Source: Microvirga makkahensis
Lineage (GTDB): Bacteria; Pseudomonadota; Alphaproteobacteria; Rhizobiales; Beijerinckiaceae
DNA: 64,000 nt
Direction of reading: 5' to 3'
Assembly (NCBI RefSeq): GCF_009830105.1
Contig: NZ_WURB01000004.1
Span: 310,001-374,000, forward strand
The notes beneath the pieces were generated by a model. It had not been told where the DNA came from. It did not search any database and was given only the letters and a program-made list of their open reading frames with translations. Shown piece by piece: positions 53,914 to 62,064 of the stretch. The number at the start of each line of letters is the position of its first letter. Positions within the stretch are counted from its first letter, which is position 1. Both the position numbers and the translations under genes were made by a program.

Positions 53914-55247
53914 CAGATGCCGAGCCGTGCCGATAAGCGGGAGGAGATCCGGCCGGTTGCCCCGATCGCCCGCCGCAGGTCGCGGAACCGGGGCAGTCCG
54001 GAGTAACCGGCTTCGAAAGTGGCGGGGGATTGCCGCGCATCCTTGGCGAGATAGAGCCGCCCCCCGGCCTCGACCACGATCCTATCGAGCTCGTCGAGCA
54101 GCGGGAAGACGCTCTCGCTCACCGGCAGGTCGAGGGCCAAGGTAAAGCCCTCCATGGGGAAGGACAGGTCGCCATGGCCGGGGCCCATCTGCTTGAGAAC
54201 CGCCAGGAAGGAGGCAAAGCCCCGGTGTGAGATCCGGTCGAGCAGGCTCCTCAGGGCCGGGCCCGCGTGAGCTGTCGGGACGACGCACTGATACTGGAGA
54301 AAGCCCCTGCGGCCATAGATGCGGTTCCAGTCGCCGATTCCGTCGAGCGGGAAGAAGTACGGGTTCCAGTGCACGAGGAAGGGGTAGCCGGCCTTCAACG
54401 CCCCGGCACGGAAATACATCTCGTTGAACGCGGCCACGGAGCGCCGGTTGAGGGCAAAAGGCGGGAGATCGAGCGGAACCGAAAGCCGCCCCGAGCGCGA
54501 GGGGGGAAACGCCTTCGCTCCAGGCCGCAGGGCGTCCACTTCCCGGTGCGTGGCGTGCTCCGCTGCATAGATCAGAGAGCGGCCGAGGGATGGACCTTTG
54601 GCAAGGCAATCGATCCAGGCCACCGAGTAGGTGGAGTCGGCGGTCGCCCGAAGTGCTTCGAGCGCCGCGTCGAGATCGGACGCGACGATCGTCTGCTGGC
54701 GCATCCATCCGGTTTCGATGGGCCTCAGGCGAAGCGTGGCTTCGAGGATCGTTCCCGTCAGTCCCATCCCGCCGATCGTCGCGCGGAAGAGATCGCCATT
54801 CTCCGTCAGGGAGCACGCGGCGACTCCGCCATCGGGCAGAGCGAGGGTCAAGGACTCCACGTGATCGCCGAAGCCGCCGTCCCGGTGGTGGTTCTTGCCG
54901 TGCACATCCGAGGCGATCATCCCGCCGATGGTGACGAATTTCGTGCCCGGCACCACAGGGGGAAAGAACCCCTTCGGCACCATCACGTCCAGGAGGTCCG
55001 CGAGGAGCAGGCCCGCCTCCACACGGATGCGGCCCGTCGCAGGATCGAAGGCGCGGATCCGGTCGAGCCGGCGGGTGACGAGCGTCACCTGCTCGCCAAT
55101 GGCCGCATCGCCGTAGGCGCGCCCGTTCCCGCGTGACACCAGACCGGTATGGGAGGCTATGAAAGGCGGCACGGCGGAGGGCGATGAAGGGGACAGGACA
55201 TCCGACGGATGCCGAGGGTAGCGTCCCCACCCGGAAAGCTCCGTCAT
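53913..55247 (-). CDS. dprE1: Decaprenylphosphoryl-ribose 2-oxidase DprE1-like flavoenzyme
   Basis: A 444-residue FAD oxidoreductase. The FAD-binding part has SRGNGRAYGDAA and PGTKFVTIGGMIASDVHGKN, followed by HHRDGGFGDHV, as in mycobacterial DprE1. The catalytic lysine of that enzyme corresponds to Lys402 in LYLAKDAR. The position of the benzothiazinone-reactive cysteine (Cys387 in M. tuberculosis) is alanine here (Ala371 in GFTLALDLP). It oxidises polyprenylphosphoryl-ribose at C2 in the first half of epimerisation to arabinose. Start overlaps the GtrA-like stop (ATGA). Confidence 0.9.
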   Translation of the reverse strand: MTELSGWGRYPRHPSDVLSPSSPSAVPPFIASHTGLVSRGNGRAYGDAAIGEQVTLVTRRLDRIRAFDPATGRIRVEAGLLLADLLDVMVPKGFFPPVVPGTKFVTIGGMIASDVHGKNHHRDGGFGDHVESLTLALPDGGVAACSLTENGDLFRATIGGMGLTGTILEATLRLRPIETGWMRQQTIVASDLDAALEALRATADSTYSVAWIDCLAKGPSLGRSLIYAAEHATHREVDALRPGAKAFPPSRSGRLSVPLDLPPFALNRRSVAAFNEMYFRAGALKAGYPFLVHWNPYFFPLDGIGDWNRIYGRRGFLQYQCVVPTAHAGPALRSLLDRISHRGFASFLAVLKQMGPGHGDLSFPMEGFTLALDLPVSESVFPLLDELDRIVVEAGGRLYLAKDARQSPATFEAGYSGLPRFRDLRRAIGATGRISSRLSARLGI

Positions 55248-55675
55248 GCCTGCCGCTCCTTGAACACGAAGCTGCGATCGAGCAGGAACTTGGCGGTATA
55301 GCCGACAGCAAGGCCCAGCACCGCACCAGTATACTTCGCGAGATCGGTCTGCCAAATCGTCCAGAAGGCGATCTCGAAGCCCCAGAAAACCAGCGTGGTC
55401 AAGACGCTGAAGGCGCCGTAAAGGCCGATTTTGTGCAGTTCCCGCCGGTGGCCGGCATAGGCGTCCTCGAACACCCATTTCTTGTCGAGCACATATTTGA
55501 GAATGAAGCCCGCGGCAGTGCCCATGAGGATCGAAAAGCTCAAAGGCGCTCCCGGAGCGAAGCGGATGCTCGCCTCCTGGGTGAGCAGGTTCGCCAGCGT
55601 CGCAAGAACGGCAAACAGCACGTAGCGGATGAACATTCCCGGAGCGGGCGAGCCGGTCCTGCGAATGGAGCCCAT
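55244..55675 (-). CDS. GtrA-family small membrane protein
   Basis: A 143-residue protein with four membrane segments of the GtrA family, thought to help move or present polyprenyl-phosphate sugars. Features: FIRYVLFAVLATLANLLTQE, FILKYVLDKKWVFED and YTAKFLLDRSFVFKE, the paired K(F/W)xF motifs of the family. In mycobacteria the gene next to dprE1 (Rv3789) is also GtrA-like. The start is uncertain: ATG 55675 is used, ATG 55636 gives the usual family N-terminus, and TTG 55708 would overlap the UbiA stop. Confidence 0.85.
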   Translation of the reverse strand: MGSIRRTGSPAPGMFIRYVLFAVLATLANLLTQEASIRFAPGAPLSFSILMGTAAGFILKYVLDKKWVFEDAYAGHRRELHKIGLYGAFSVLTTLVFWGFEIAFWTIWQTDLAKYTGAVLGLAVGYTAKFLLDRSFVFKERQA

Positions 55676-55704
55676 GTGGTCCAAGTCCTGCCTCCGCGAT
55701 ATGG

Positions 55705-57255
55705 TCAAATGGCTGCAAGGACGAGGAGGGCCATCGCGCCGGCCGTGATCAGGCTGACCCTGTCCTTGATCGCGAACACCACCGGATCATCGTCCATGAG
55801 GCGGCGGCTGGCCAGCATCAGGGCACGTGCGATCCAGTACATCAGCAGGGGGCCGATCAGCCAGAGGACATGGGGACGTGTATAAAGTTCGTTGACGGCA
55901 TCGCTTGAGATGTACAGCGTGAAGATCGTCACCGCGTTGAAGCCTGCTCCCGCCGCAAGAGCGGCCACGATCTCGAGATCGCTGTTCCTGTAGTCCCGAC
56001 TGGTCGGGTCGGGCAGGCTGGCGTCGCGGCGCGCGGCCAGTTCCACATAGCGTTTGATCAGTGCCAGAGACATGAAGATCATCATGCAGAAGGCCAGGAG
56101 CCATTCCGAAACCATGATTCCCGTTGCCGCGGCTCCGCCGATCACCCGCACCGAGTAGAGCCCGGCCAGCGTGATCACGTCGACAATCATCATGCGCTTG
56201 AGGGCGAAGGAATAGGCCGTCGTCAGGGCGAAGTAGCCGAGCAGGACCCCGAGGAACGGCAACGAGAGCATCGCTGCGATTGCGACTGCGCTCAGGAACA
56301 GGATCGGAATCGTGACGACGCCGTGCATCAGCGGAATGGCGCCGCAGGCCAGGGGGCGATTGCACTTGCTGCGGTGTCGGCGGTCGTCTTGCAGATCAAC
56401 AAGATCGTTAAGAATGTAGATGCTGGAGGCACACAGAGAGAAGGCGACGAAGGCCAGGAGCGCCTGGGTCAGCGCCTCCATCGTAAAATGGTGGGAAGTC
56501 AGCAGCGGGACGAAAATCAGAGCGTTCTTGGCGTATTGGTGGATCCTGAGCATCTTGGCCCAAGTCCGCCAGCCAGGCCGCGGGCAGGGGAGATGCTCAA
56601 TCTCGGCCCGCTTCGAAGCAAGCTGCCTGCGGACTCTGGCCGGCGCTCGGATGGCGAAGGTTCGTGCGGCTTTCTCCCAGACCGGCAGGTCGGCTGCGTC
56701 ATTGCCGATATAGTCGAAGCCTCTCTCTCCGAAGGCCTCGACAAGCTGGGCCGCCTTTTTCTCGCCGGCAAGGTTTGTGATTTCGTTGGAAGCAAACCAT
56801 CCGGTGAAAAGGCCGAGGTGGGCGGCGATCTTGCCGACGAGCTTCTCATGACTGGCGGAAGCCAGATAGACCGGCCGTCCCTCGGCGCGCGCTTGCCGGA
56901 TTGCGGCGAGGACCTCCGGATCGTAGGGGAGCATACCCGGATCGAAATCGACAGGCTCAGCGAGCCGGTGTTTGAGAGCGGCCTTGCCGCGCGCGAGGGC
57001 TCTGAGCATCTCGAACAGGGAATGCGGACGCCGACCCAGTTCGGAAAAAGCCGTCTCGATCAGGAGATCCGAGGCTATCAAAGTCCCATCGAGATCAACG
57101 ACAAGGGGGCGAGCCTCTGCCCGGGCCGGTGTTTCGATCTCGAGGGTGGTCCAGCGGTCGTCCGAATCCTCGTACGGCCTCTCGATCGATTCAGCATAGC
57201 GGGCGCGTTGGGCTGTGCGGTGCAAGATCTGTGGCTTGGATTCGAATTGCGCCAA
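55705..57255 (-). CDS. HAD phosphatase-UbiA prenyltransferase fusion (decaprenyl-phosphate phosphoribosyltransferase-like)
   Basis: A fusion of about 516 residues. The N-terminal HAD domain has the nucleophile motif VVDLDGTLIASD (Asp54), SASHEKLVGK and the acidic motif YIGNDAADLPVW. The C-terminal UbiA domain has the Asp-rich motif LNDLVDLQDDRRHRSKCNRP (about 282-301), as in mycobacterial decaprenyl-phosphate 5-phosphoribosyltransferase. The UbiA part would transfer phosphoribose from PRPP to a polyprenyl phosphate, and the HAD part may remove the 5-phosphate. First gene of the leftward operon. Start is uncertain: TTG 57255 has GGGGAG upstream; GTG 57384 has none. Confidence 0.85.
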   Translation of the reverse strand: MAQFESKPQILHRTAQRARYAESIERPYEDSDDRWTTLEIETPARAEARPLVVDLDGTLIASDLLIETAFSELGRRPHSLFEMLRALARGKAALKHRLAEPVDFDPGMLPYDPEVLAAIRQARAEGRPVYLASASHEKLVGKIAAHLGLFTGWFASNEITNLAGEKKAAQLVEAFGERGFDYIGNDAADLPVWEKAARTFAIRAPARVRRQLASKRAEIEHLPCPRPGWRTWAKMLRIHQYAKNALIFVPLLTSHHFTMEALTQALLAFVAFSLCASSIYILNDLVDLQDDRRHRSKCNRPLACGAIPLMHGVVTIPILFLSAVAIAAMLSLPFLGVLLGYFALTTAYSFALKRMMIVDVITLAGLYSVRVIGGAAATGIMVSEWLLAFCMMIFMSLALIKRYVELAARRDASLPDPTSRDYRNSDLEIVAALAAGAGFNAVTIFTLYISSDAVNELYTRPHVLWLIGPLLMYWIARALMLASRRLMDDDPVVFAIKDRVSLITAGAMALLVLAAI

Positions 57256-57716
57256 GAGCCCGTGCTCCCCTCGAACGAAGTTGTTAAGAACGGTCGCCGG
57301 AATGCCGACGAGGTGTGGTGTTGCGAACCGAGAAACACTTAGGGCGCGGGTGCGCCACTTCCACTCTGCAATCCTCCCGGGCACGCTGCAGGTGCGGCCA
57401 TGTGGCCCGGTCGCCGTGATCCCTCATCGCCTTTCATGACTGGATTCGACAACGGCCCTTTCGTGCAAACGGGCGAAGAGCAACTTGACTGCCCTTCAAC
57501 AAGCGAGGCTGCAAAAAGTTGCAGGTGCTCGACTCGATCACGGCAAGACGAAAGCCTCTTGCGCAGCCAATGATATATCGCTTCAATGATAGTCGAGAGC
57601 ACCGGAGGCCGTTGTAGCGGACGGTGCACAACCTGCCATGGTCACGTTCGCTTCGTGCTGAAACCCGGTCGGCAATTAGGGGAAGGGAGACGTGCCCGGC
57701 AGGAAGCCGAGGAGGA

Positions 57717-57738
57717 GAGGGCTGAAGCCTCAGCCCTC
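57717..57738. repeat. Short perfect hairpin
   Basis: GAGGGCTGA (57717-57725) and TCAGCCCTC (57730-57738) with an AGCC loop. No T-run follows on either strand, so its role, if any, is unclear. Confidence 0.45.
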
Positions 57739-57821
57739 GCTAGGATGTGCGTGATGGCACTCCCACGGAACGGATGGTGCGGCAGCAGGGTTCGGAGCGG
57801 CAAGAGCAGCAAGCGCGTTTG

Positions 57822-57836
57822 CGTAACGCAGTTACG
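57822..57836. promoter_or_regulatory. Candidate LacI-family operator
   Basis: CGTAAC-GCA-GTTACG is a perfect palindrome with a 3-base centre, about 200 bases upstream of the ABC importer operon that encodes a LacI-family regulator. LacI-family operators are often such short palindromes with a central CG. The link is by position only; no second copy was found in the window. Confidence 0.4.
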
Positions 57837-58033
57837 GCGAACGAGGTCTTGTCGGCGAGCAACAGGGCCAGCGGAGCCCCTGCCGTCAAGGATCTTCGCG
57901 CAAAGGACCTTCGTCACAAAAGTGTATCAGACCTTCGTCTACACCCACTTGAGTGTTGTTCGCCCGGCGGAGCATAATTCTTGCACGCCTGTGCAACGAG
58001 TCTTGAACGACCCAGGTTAGAGGAGGGACATCG

Positions 58034-59113
58034 GTGAGTGCCTTTCTTGAAGTCGTGAATGCCCATGTCCTCTATGGCCAGCATGAGGTCCTGAAAGGGG
58101 TGAACCTCGCCGTGGAGAAGGGCGAGTTCGTAGCCCTCCTCGGTTCTTCGGGCTGCGGGAAGACAACCCTTCTGCGCAGCATTGCAGGCTTCAATCCCCC
58201 GGCTTCCGGCGCAATCCGCGTCAACGGCCACGATGTCACGGGACTTCCGCCGGACAAGCGGGGAATGGCCCTCGTCTTCCAGTCATATGCGCTCTGGCCA
58301 CATATGACCGTCGACCAGAACATCGGGTACGGGCTGAAGCTCAGGAGAATGCCGAAGGCCGCGATTGAGGCACGGGTCGCGGAAATCAAAAGAATGCTGG
58401 GCATGGACACGCTCGGCGCGCGCAAGCCCGCAAATCTCTCCGGCGGTCAGCGTCAGCGCGTGGCGCTGGGGCGGGCGCTCGCGATCGAGCCCGATATCCT
58501 TCTGCTCGATGAACCGCTGTCCAATCTCGATGCGCGGATACGCTTGACGGTGCGTCATGAAATCAGCGCCCTTCAGCGGCGACTCGGAATTACGGCGGTG
58601 CACGTCACGCATGATCGTGAGGAAGCCATGGTGATGGCGGACCGGATCGTTATTCTCAACAACGGCGAGATCGCGCAGGTCGGCACCCCCGAGGACGTGT
58701 ACAATCGTCCGGCTTCCGACTTCGTGGCGGCGTTCATGGGAGCGGAAAATCTCGTTGAACTCCCGGCGGAGACGAAGGGCGACCGGGTCGAGATCGCCGC
58801 CGGGCCGTTCAATTCGGCCGCTGTCGTCTCCTCGCGCGGGCGACTCCTTTCCGGTCTGTCGAATGCCCGGTTCCGTGGCGAGTCCGTGGAGTTGAGCGAT
58901 GCGCAAGGGGCAGTCTCATCCGTTCAGGACGAAGGAGCCCTGCGATTGAGCGGCGTCGTCGAACAGACGAGTTATCCCGGCGGCCTCTGGCGTCATGTGA
59001 TCGCCGTCGGCCCGAGGCATATGATCGTCGACTCGCCCCGCAGTTTTGAAATCGGCAGGCGTGTTTCCATCCGGATTCCGGAGGAGGCGCTCTTCCTGTT
59101 TCCAAAACAATAG
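58034..59113 (+). CDS. ABC importer ATP-binding protein (MalK/PotA-type)
   Basis: A 359-residue ATPase. Walker A LLGSSGCGKTTLL (about 36), Q-loop VFQSYALWPHMT, signature LSGGQRQRVALGRAL, Walker B DILLLDEPLSNLDAR and H-loop VHVTHDREEAM. The C-terminal 120 residues form a TOBE-type regulatory domain. The start is GTG behind GAGGAGGG. It energises the binding-protein-dependent importer encoded by the next three genes. Confidence 0.93.
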   Translation: MSAFLEVVNAHVLYGQHEVLKGVNLAVEKGEFVALLGSSGCGKTTLLRSIAGFNPPASGAIRVNGHDVTGLPPDKRGMALVFQSYALWPHMTVDQNIGYGLKLRRMPKAAIEARVAEIKRMLGMDTLGARKPANLSGGQRQRVALGRALAIEPDILLLDEPLSNLDARIRLTVRHEISALQRRLGITAVHVTHDREEAMVMADRIVILNNGEIAQVGTPEDVYNRPASDFVAAFMGAENLVELPAETKGDRVEIAAGPFNSAAVVSSRGRLLSGLSNARFRGESVELSDAQGAVSSVQDEGALRLSGVVEQTSYPGGLWRHVIAVGPRHMIVDSPRSFEIGRRVSIRIPEEALFLFPKQ

Positions 59114-59178
59114 TCCGGCAGTTTTCAACCGCCGGCAAGGAACAGATGGGCACCGGTTGAGGCCCAAGGAGGACTGAC

Positions 59179-60318
59179 ATGAAGGCTAAATTGATCGCTT
59201 CCACGCTGGCGGCAGGCCTGTTCTGCACGCCGCTTTCTGCGGCTGAGCTGACCGTTATCACGGCCGGCGACAAGAACATGGTCGATTATGTGAACGAGTA
59301 TCTGGGGCCGCTCTTCGAGAAGGAAAACCCGGGCACGAAGGTCCGCGTGGTCGGCACCGGCCCGGGCGATGCCGGGTCGCAGAAGATTCTCGAGCGCTTC
59401 GAGGCTCAGAGCAAGGCGGGTGTCGCGAAGTGGGACGCCGACGTCGCTGTGGTTCACGAGAAGTTCGTCGGACCCATGGTCGAGCAGAAATTTCTTGAGG
59501 CCTATCGCAGCAAGATTCCGACCGGCTCCCTCGTCACGCGCGAGAACGCCAAGGTGGCTCTCGGAACGAACGTGGACGGTTATGTCATGCCTATGTTCAA
59601 CAGCCAGACGGCCTTGGCCTACAACCCGGCTCTGGTTCCCAATCCGCCGAGAAGCTATGACGAGATCGTGGAGTTCGCGAAGAAGAACCCCAAGCAGTTC
59701 GGCTATAACGGCATCAAAGGCGGAGCCTCCGGCGTAAGCTTCGTCATGGGCTGGATCTATGCCTATGGCGGCGGCGATCCGCAGAAACTCATGAACGGAC
59801 CTTTCGATCCGGACGAAGCCAAGAACTGGGACAAGGCCTTCGCGTCTCTGAAGGAATTCACGCGCAACGCCACGCTCACACCGGGTAATGCCGGTACGCT
59901 GGACATGCTCAGCCGCGGAGAGATCGCCATCGGTCCGGTATGGGTAGATATGTTCTATTCGTGGAAGGCCAACGGTCAACTCCCGCCCGAGATGAAGCTT
60001 GTCCTGCCTTCTCCCGGCATGCCCGGCCAGCCGATGCACTACGTGGTCCCAGCCAAGAGCGCGAACAAGGAACTTGCCGAGAAGTTCGTCGCTCTCGCGA
60101 CGAGCCCGAAGGTGCAGGCAGAGGGAATCGTCAAACGGTTCAACTGGTATCCGGGTATCGACGCTCAGCACGTTCAGGCAAGCCTCGACAAAGAAACCTG
60201 GGAAAAGCTCTTTACGGATATCTCGCCGGAAGAATTGGCCAAGTATGGCAAGCCGTTCCCGATAGCTCCCTACAACAACGCGATTTTGGAAGCCTATGAG
60301 CGCCAAGTCGGAAACTGA
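59179..60318 (+). CDS. ABC importer extracellular solute-binding protein (family 1)
   Basis: A 379-residue periplasmic protein with a signal peptide (about 1-22, ending LSAA). Mature features: ELTVITAGDKNMVDYVNEYL, the DVAVVHEKFVGPM block, VDGYVMPMFNSQTALAYNPA and RGEIAIGPVWVDMF. These place it with carbohydrate/polyol-type binding proteins, but the ligand cannot be assigned. The operon has no catabolic sugar enzyme nearby; a 2H phosphoesterase at the end hints at a phosphorylated or nucleotide-like ligand. A strong hairpin follows the stop codon. Confidence 0.88.
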   Translation: MKAKLIASTLAAGLFCTPLSAAELTVITAGDKNMVDYVNEYLGPLFEKENPGTKVRVVGTGPGDAGSQKILERFEAQSKAGVAKWDADVAVVHEKFVGPMVEQKFLEAYRSKIPTGSLVTRENAKVALGTNVDGYVMPMFNSQTALAYNPALVPNPPRSYDEIVEFAKKNPKQFGYNGIKGGASGVSFVMGWIYAYGGGDPQKLMNGPFDPDEAKNWDKAFASLKEFTRNATLTPGNAGTLDMLSRGEIAIGPVWVDMFYSWKANGQLPPEMKLVLPSPGMPGQPMHYVVPAKSANKELAEKFVALATSPKVQAEGIVKRFNWYPGIDAQHVQASLDKETWEKLFTDISPEELAKYGKPFPIAPYNNAILEAYERQVGN

Positions 60319-60328
60319 GGTCACCCAT

Positions 60329-60357
60329 GGCTGGGGGAGCAAAAAGCTTCCCCAGCC
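60329..60357 (+). terminator. Intra-operon hairpin after the binding-protein gene
   Basis: GGCTGGGGGAGC (60329-60340) pairs with GCTTCCCCAGCC (60346-60357), a 12-bp stem with one G-T pair and an AAAAA loop. It lies 10 bases after the binding-protein stop. Such structures protect the upstream mRNA and lower expression of the permeases. It also argues that the permease starts after it, at 60425, rather than at the overlapping ATG 60296. Confidence 0.75.
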
Positions 60358-60424
60358 CGACACTGCCGGGGCATTCCGCGCGAAGCATGCCGGCGGCCTG
60401 GCAGAAGGGGGCTGTCGATTTGCC

Positions 60425-61249
60425 ATGCCGGTTCATCTGCTGGGATTCTTGCTCGTCGCGCCGGCTTTGGCGATCGTCGTCCTTCTCTTCGTCGTCCCGC
60501 TCATCAGTTCGATTACAGGCGCATTCGAAGTCGGCGGGACGGTCAGTCTCGGGAACTTCACGAAGGCGTTCGAGCTCTACAGCGGCGACATGCTGTTCAC
60601 GCTCGCCATCGTCCTGCTGTCGTCAGCCCTGATCGGCCTTTTCTCTATCATGATCGGCGGCTATCTCACGCTCGGCTCCAATCCACGCGCCGTCGCGATC
60701 CTGCGTTGGATTTATCGTTGGCCCCTATTCATTCCCTTCATCGTGGTCGGCCAGATTCTGCGGACGTTCCTGGCCAAGAACGGCCTGATGAACAACATCT
60801 TCATTGAGCTGGGTCTGATGACACCCCTATCGGCAATGTCCTTTCTCGACTGGAGAGGCATCGTCATCGCTTTTGTTTGGAAGCAGACGCCGTTCGTCGC
60901 TCTCCTTCTCTCCGGAGCCATGGCCTCGATCGATCGCAGCACCATCGAGGCGGCTCGCAATTTAGGCGCCAACCGCCTGCGGATCCTCATCGAGATCGTG
61001 CTTCCTCAGGTCCGCACCACGCTTCTTGTCGGCCTCATCCTCAGCTTCGTAACCATGATGTCGGTGCTCTCGGTTCCACTCATGATCAACGCCCAATCGC
61101 CCACCATGATCACGGCGAACATGGCGTTCCGCATCAACGCCTATAGGGATTACGGCGTGGCCAACGCCCTCGGGCTGATCTCGCTGCTGATGACCAGTGC
61201 GGTGGCCTGGGTCTATCTGCGTCAGACCATGAGGGAACATAGCCGATGA
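60425..61249 (+). CDS. ABC importer permease 1
   Basis: A 274-residue inner-membrane permease with six segments. The EAA loop that contacts the ATPase is IEAARNLGANRLRILIEIVL near residue 175. The start at 60425 (MPVHLLGFLLVAPALAIVV) begins with the first helix and follows the hairpin; the longer form from 60296 would add 43 residues of unnatural-looking sequence translated from the hairpin. The stop overlaps the permease 2 start (ATGA). Confidence 0.88.
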   Translation: MPVHLLGFLLVAPALAIVVLLFVVPLISSITGAFEVGGTVSLGNFTKAFELYSGDMLFTLAIVLLSSALIGLFSIMIGGYLTLGSNPRAVAILRWIYRWPLFIPFIVVGQILRTFLAKNGLMNNIFIELGLMTPLSAMSFLDWRGIVIAFVWKQTPFVALLLSGAMASIDRSTIEAARNLGANRLRILIEIVLPQVRTTLLVGLILSFVTMMSVLSVPLMINAQSPTMITANMAFRINAYRDYGVANALGLISLLMTSAVAWVYLRQTMREHSR

Positions 61250-62058
61250 ACGCTTACCTCGAATGGAAATGGATTCCGCGCGGCATCGCGCTTGGAATCC
61301 TGGCATTCGTCATCTTCGGTCCTTTGGTCAATCTTCTTCTCTGGACCGTTGCCGAGCGTTGGTACTTCCCGCATGTCCTTCCCTTGAAGTATGGCTTCTC
61401 CTTCTGGGCGAACGTATTCTCGCCTCGCGGCAACGCAATGTCTTCCCTGGGGACGAGCGTATTCATCGCTGTCCTCACGGTGATCCTGTCTCTCGGACTC
61501 GCCATTCCTGCAGGTTACGCCCTGGCTCGGCTTCGCCTGCCGTTCCGCGGCCTGATCCTGCTGGCATTGCTCATTCCGCAGGCCTTCCCGAATCTGCCGG
61601 TCTATGTCAACATCGCGCGCATCTTCTATCAGTATGGCCTTAATGGAACGATCCTCGGCGTAGTCCTCGTCCACGTGACCCATGGGCTCGTCTATGCGGT
61701 CTGGATCGCAACTGCGGCCTTTTCCGCTGTCGACAGGGAATTGGAAGAGGCGGCCCGTTCCATGGGCGCGAGCGCGCTGCGCGGGTTCCGGGACGTGACG
61801 TTGCCGATTGCTGCGCCAGGACTCCTGGCGAGTGCCATCTTCGTATTCCTGGAGTCCCTCGACGAGTTCACGGGAACGTATTTCGTCGGCGCGCCCGATG
61901 TCACAACCCTGCCGCTTCTGCTTTACACGGCGGGCTCTGGCGGCAATTATCAGATCGCGTCCATCACGGCGTTGATCCTGCTAGTCCCGTCGATCACCTT
62001 CATGTTCGTCGTCGAGCGCTTCCTCCGTTCGGACGTGCTTTCCAAGGTCGGACACTGA
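61246..62058 (+). CDS. ABC importer permease 2
   Basis: A 270-residue inner-membrane permease with six segments. The EAA loop is LEEAARSMGASALRGFRDVT near residue 165, with the usual LPIAAPGLLASAIFVFLESL after it. It forms the membrane channel with permease 1 and is translationally coupled to it. The regulator gene follows 6 bases later. Confidence 0.9.
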   Translation: MNAYLEWKWIPRGIALGILAFVIFGPLVNLLLWTVAERWYFPHVLPLKYGFSFWANVFSPRGNAMSSLGTSVFIAVLTVILSLGLAIPAGYALARLRLPFRGLILLALLIPQAFPNLPVYVNIARIFYQYGLNGTILGVVLVHVTHGLVYAVWIATAAFSAVDRELEEAARSMGASALRGFRDVTLPIAAPGLLASAIFVFLESLDEFTGTYFVGAPDVTTLPLLLYTAGSGGNYQIASITALILLVPSITFMFVVERFLRSDVLSKVGH

Positions 62059-62064
62059 TCGGAC

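Larger units (their letters stand above)
57256..58033. other. Intergenic region between the arabinofuranose operon and the ABC importer
   Basis: Up to 778 bases between divergent genes. It should hold both promoters. Visible elements are a 9-bp perfect hairpin at 57717-57738 and a 15-base palindrome at 57822-57836. No reading frame in it has convincing motifs or a ribosome site, and no tRNA was recognised. Confidence 0.5.

Noticed and set aside
57586..58020. A 144-codon frame upstream of the ABC importer.
   Set aside because: Composition is basic and low-complexity, it has no ribosome site or motif, and it covers the likely promoter and operator region.
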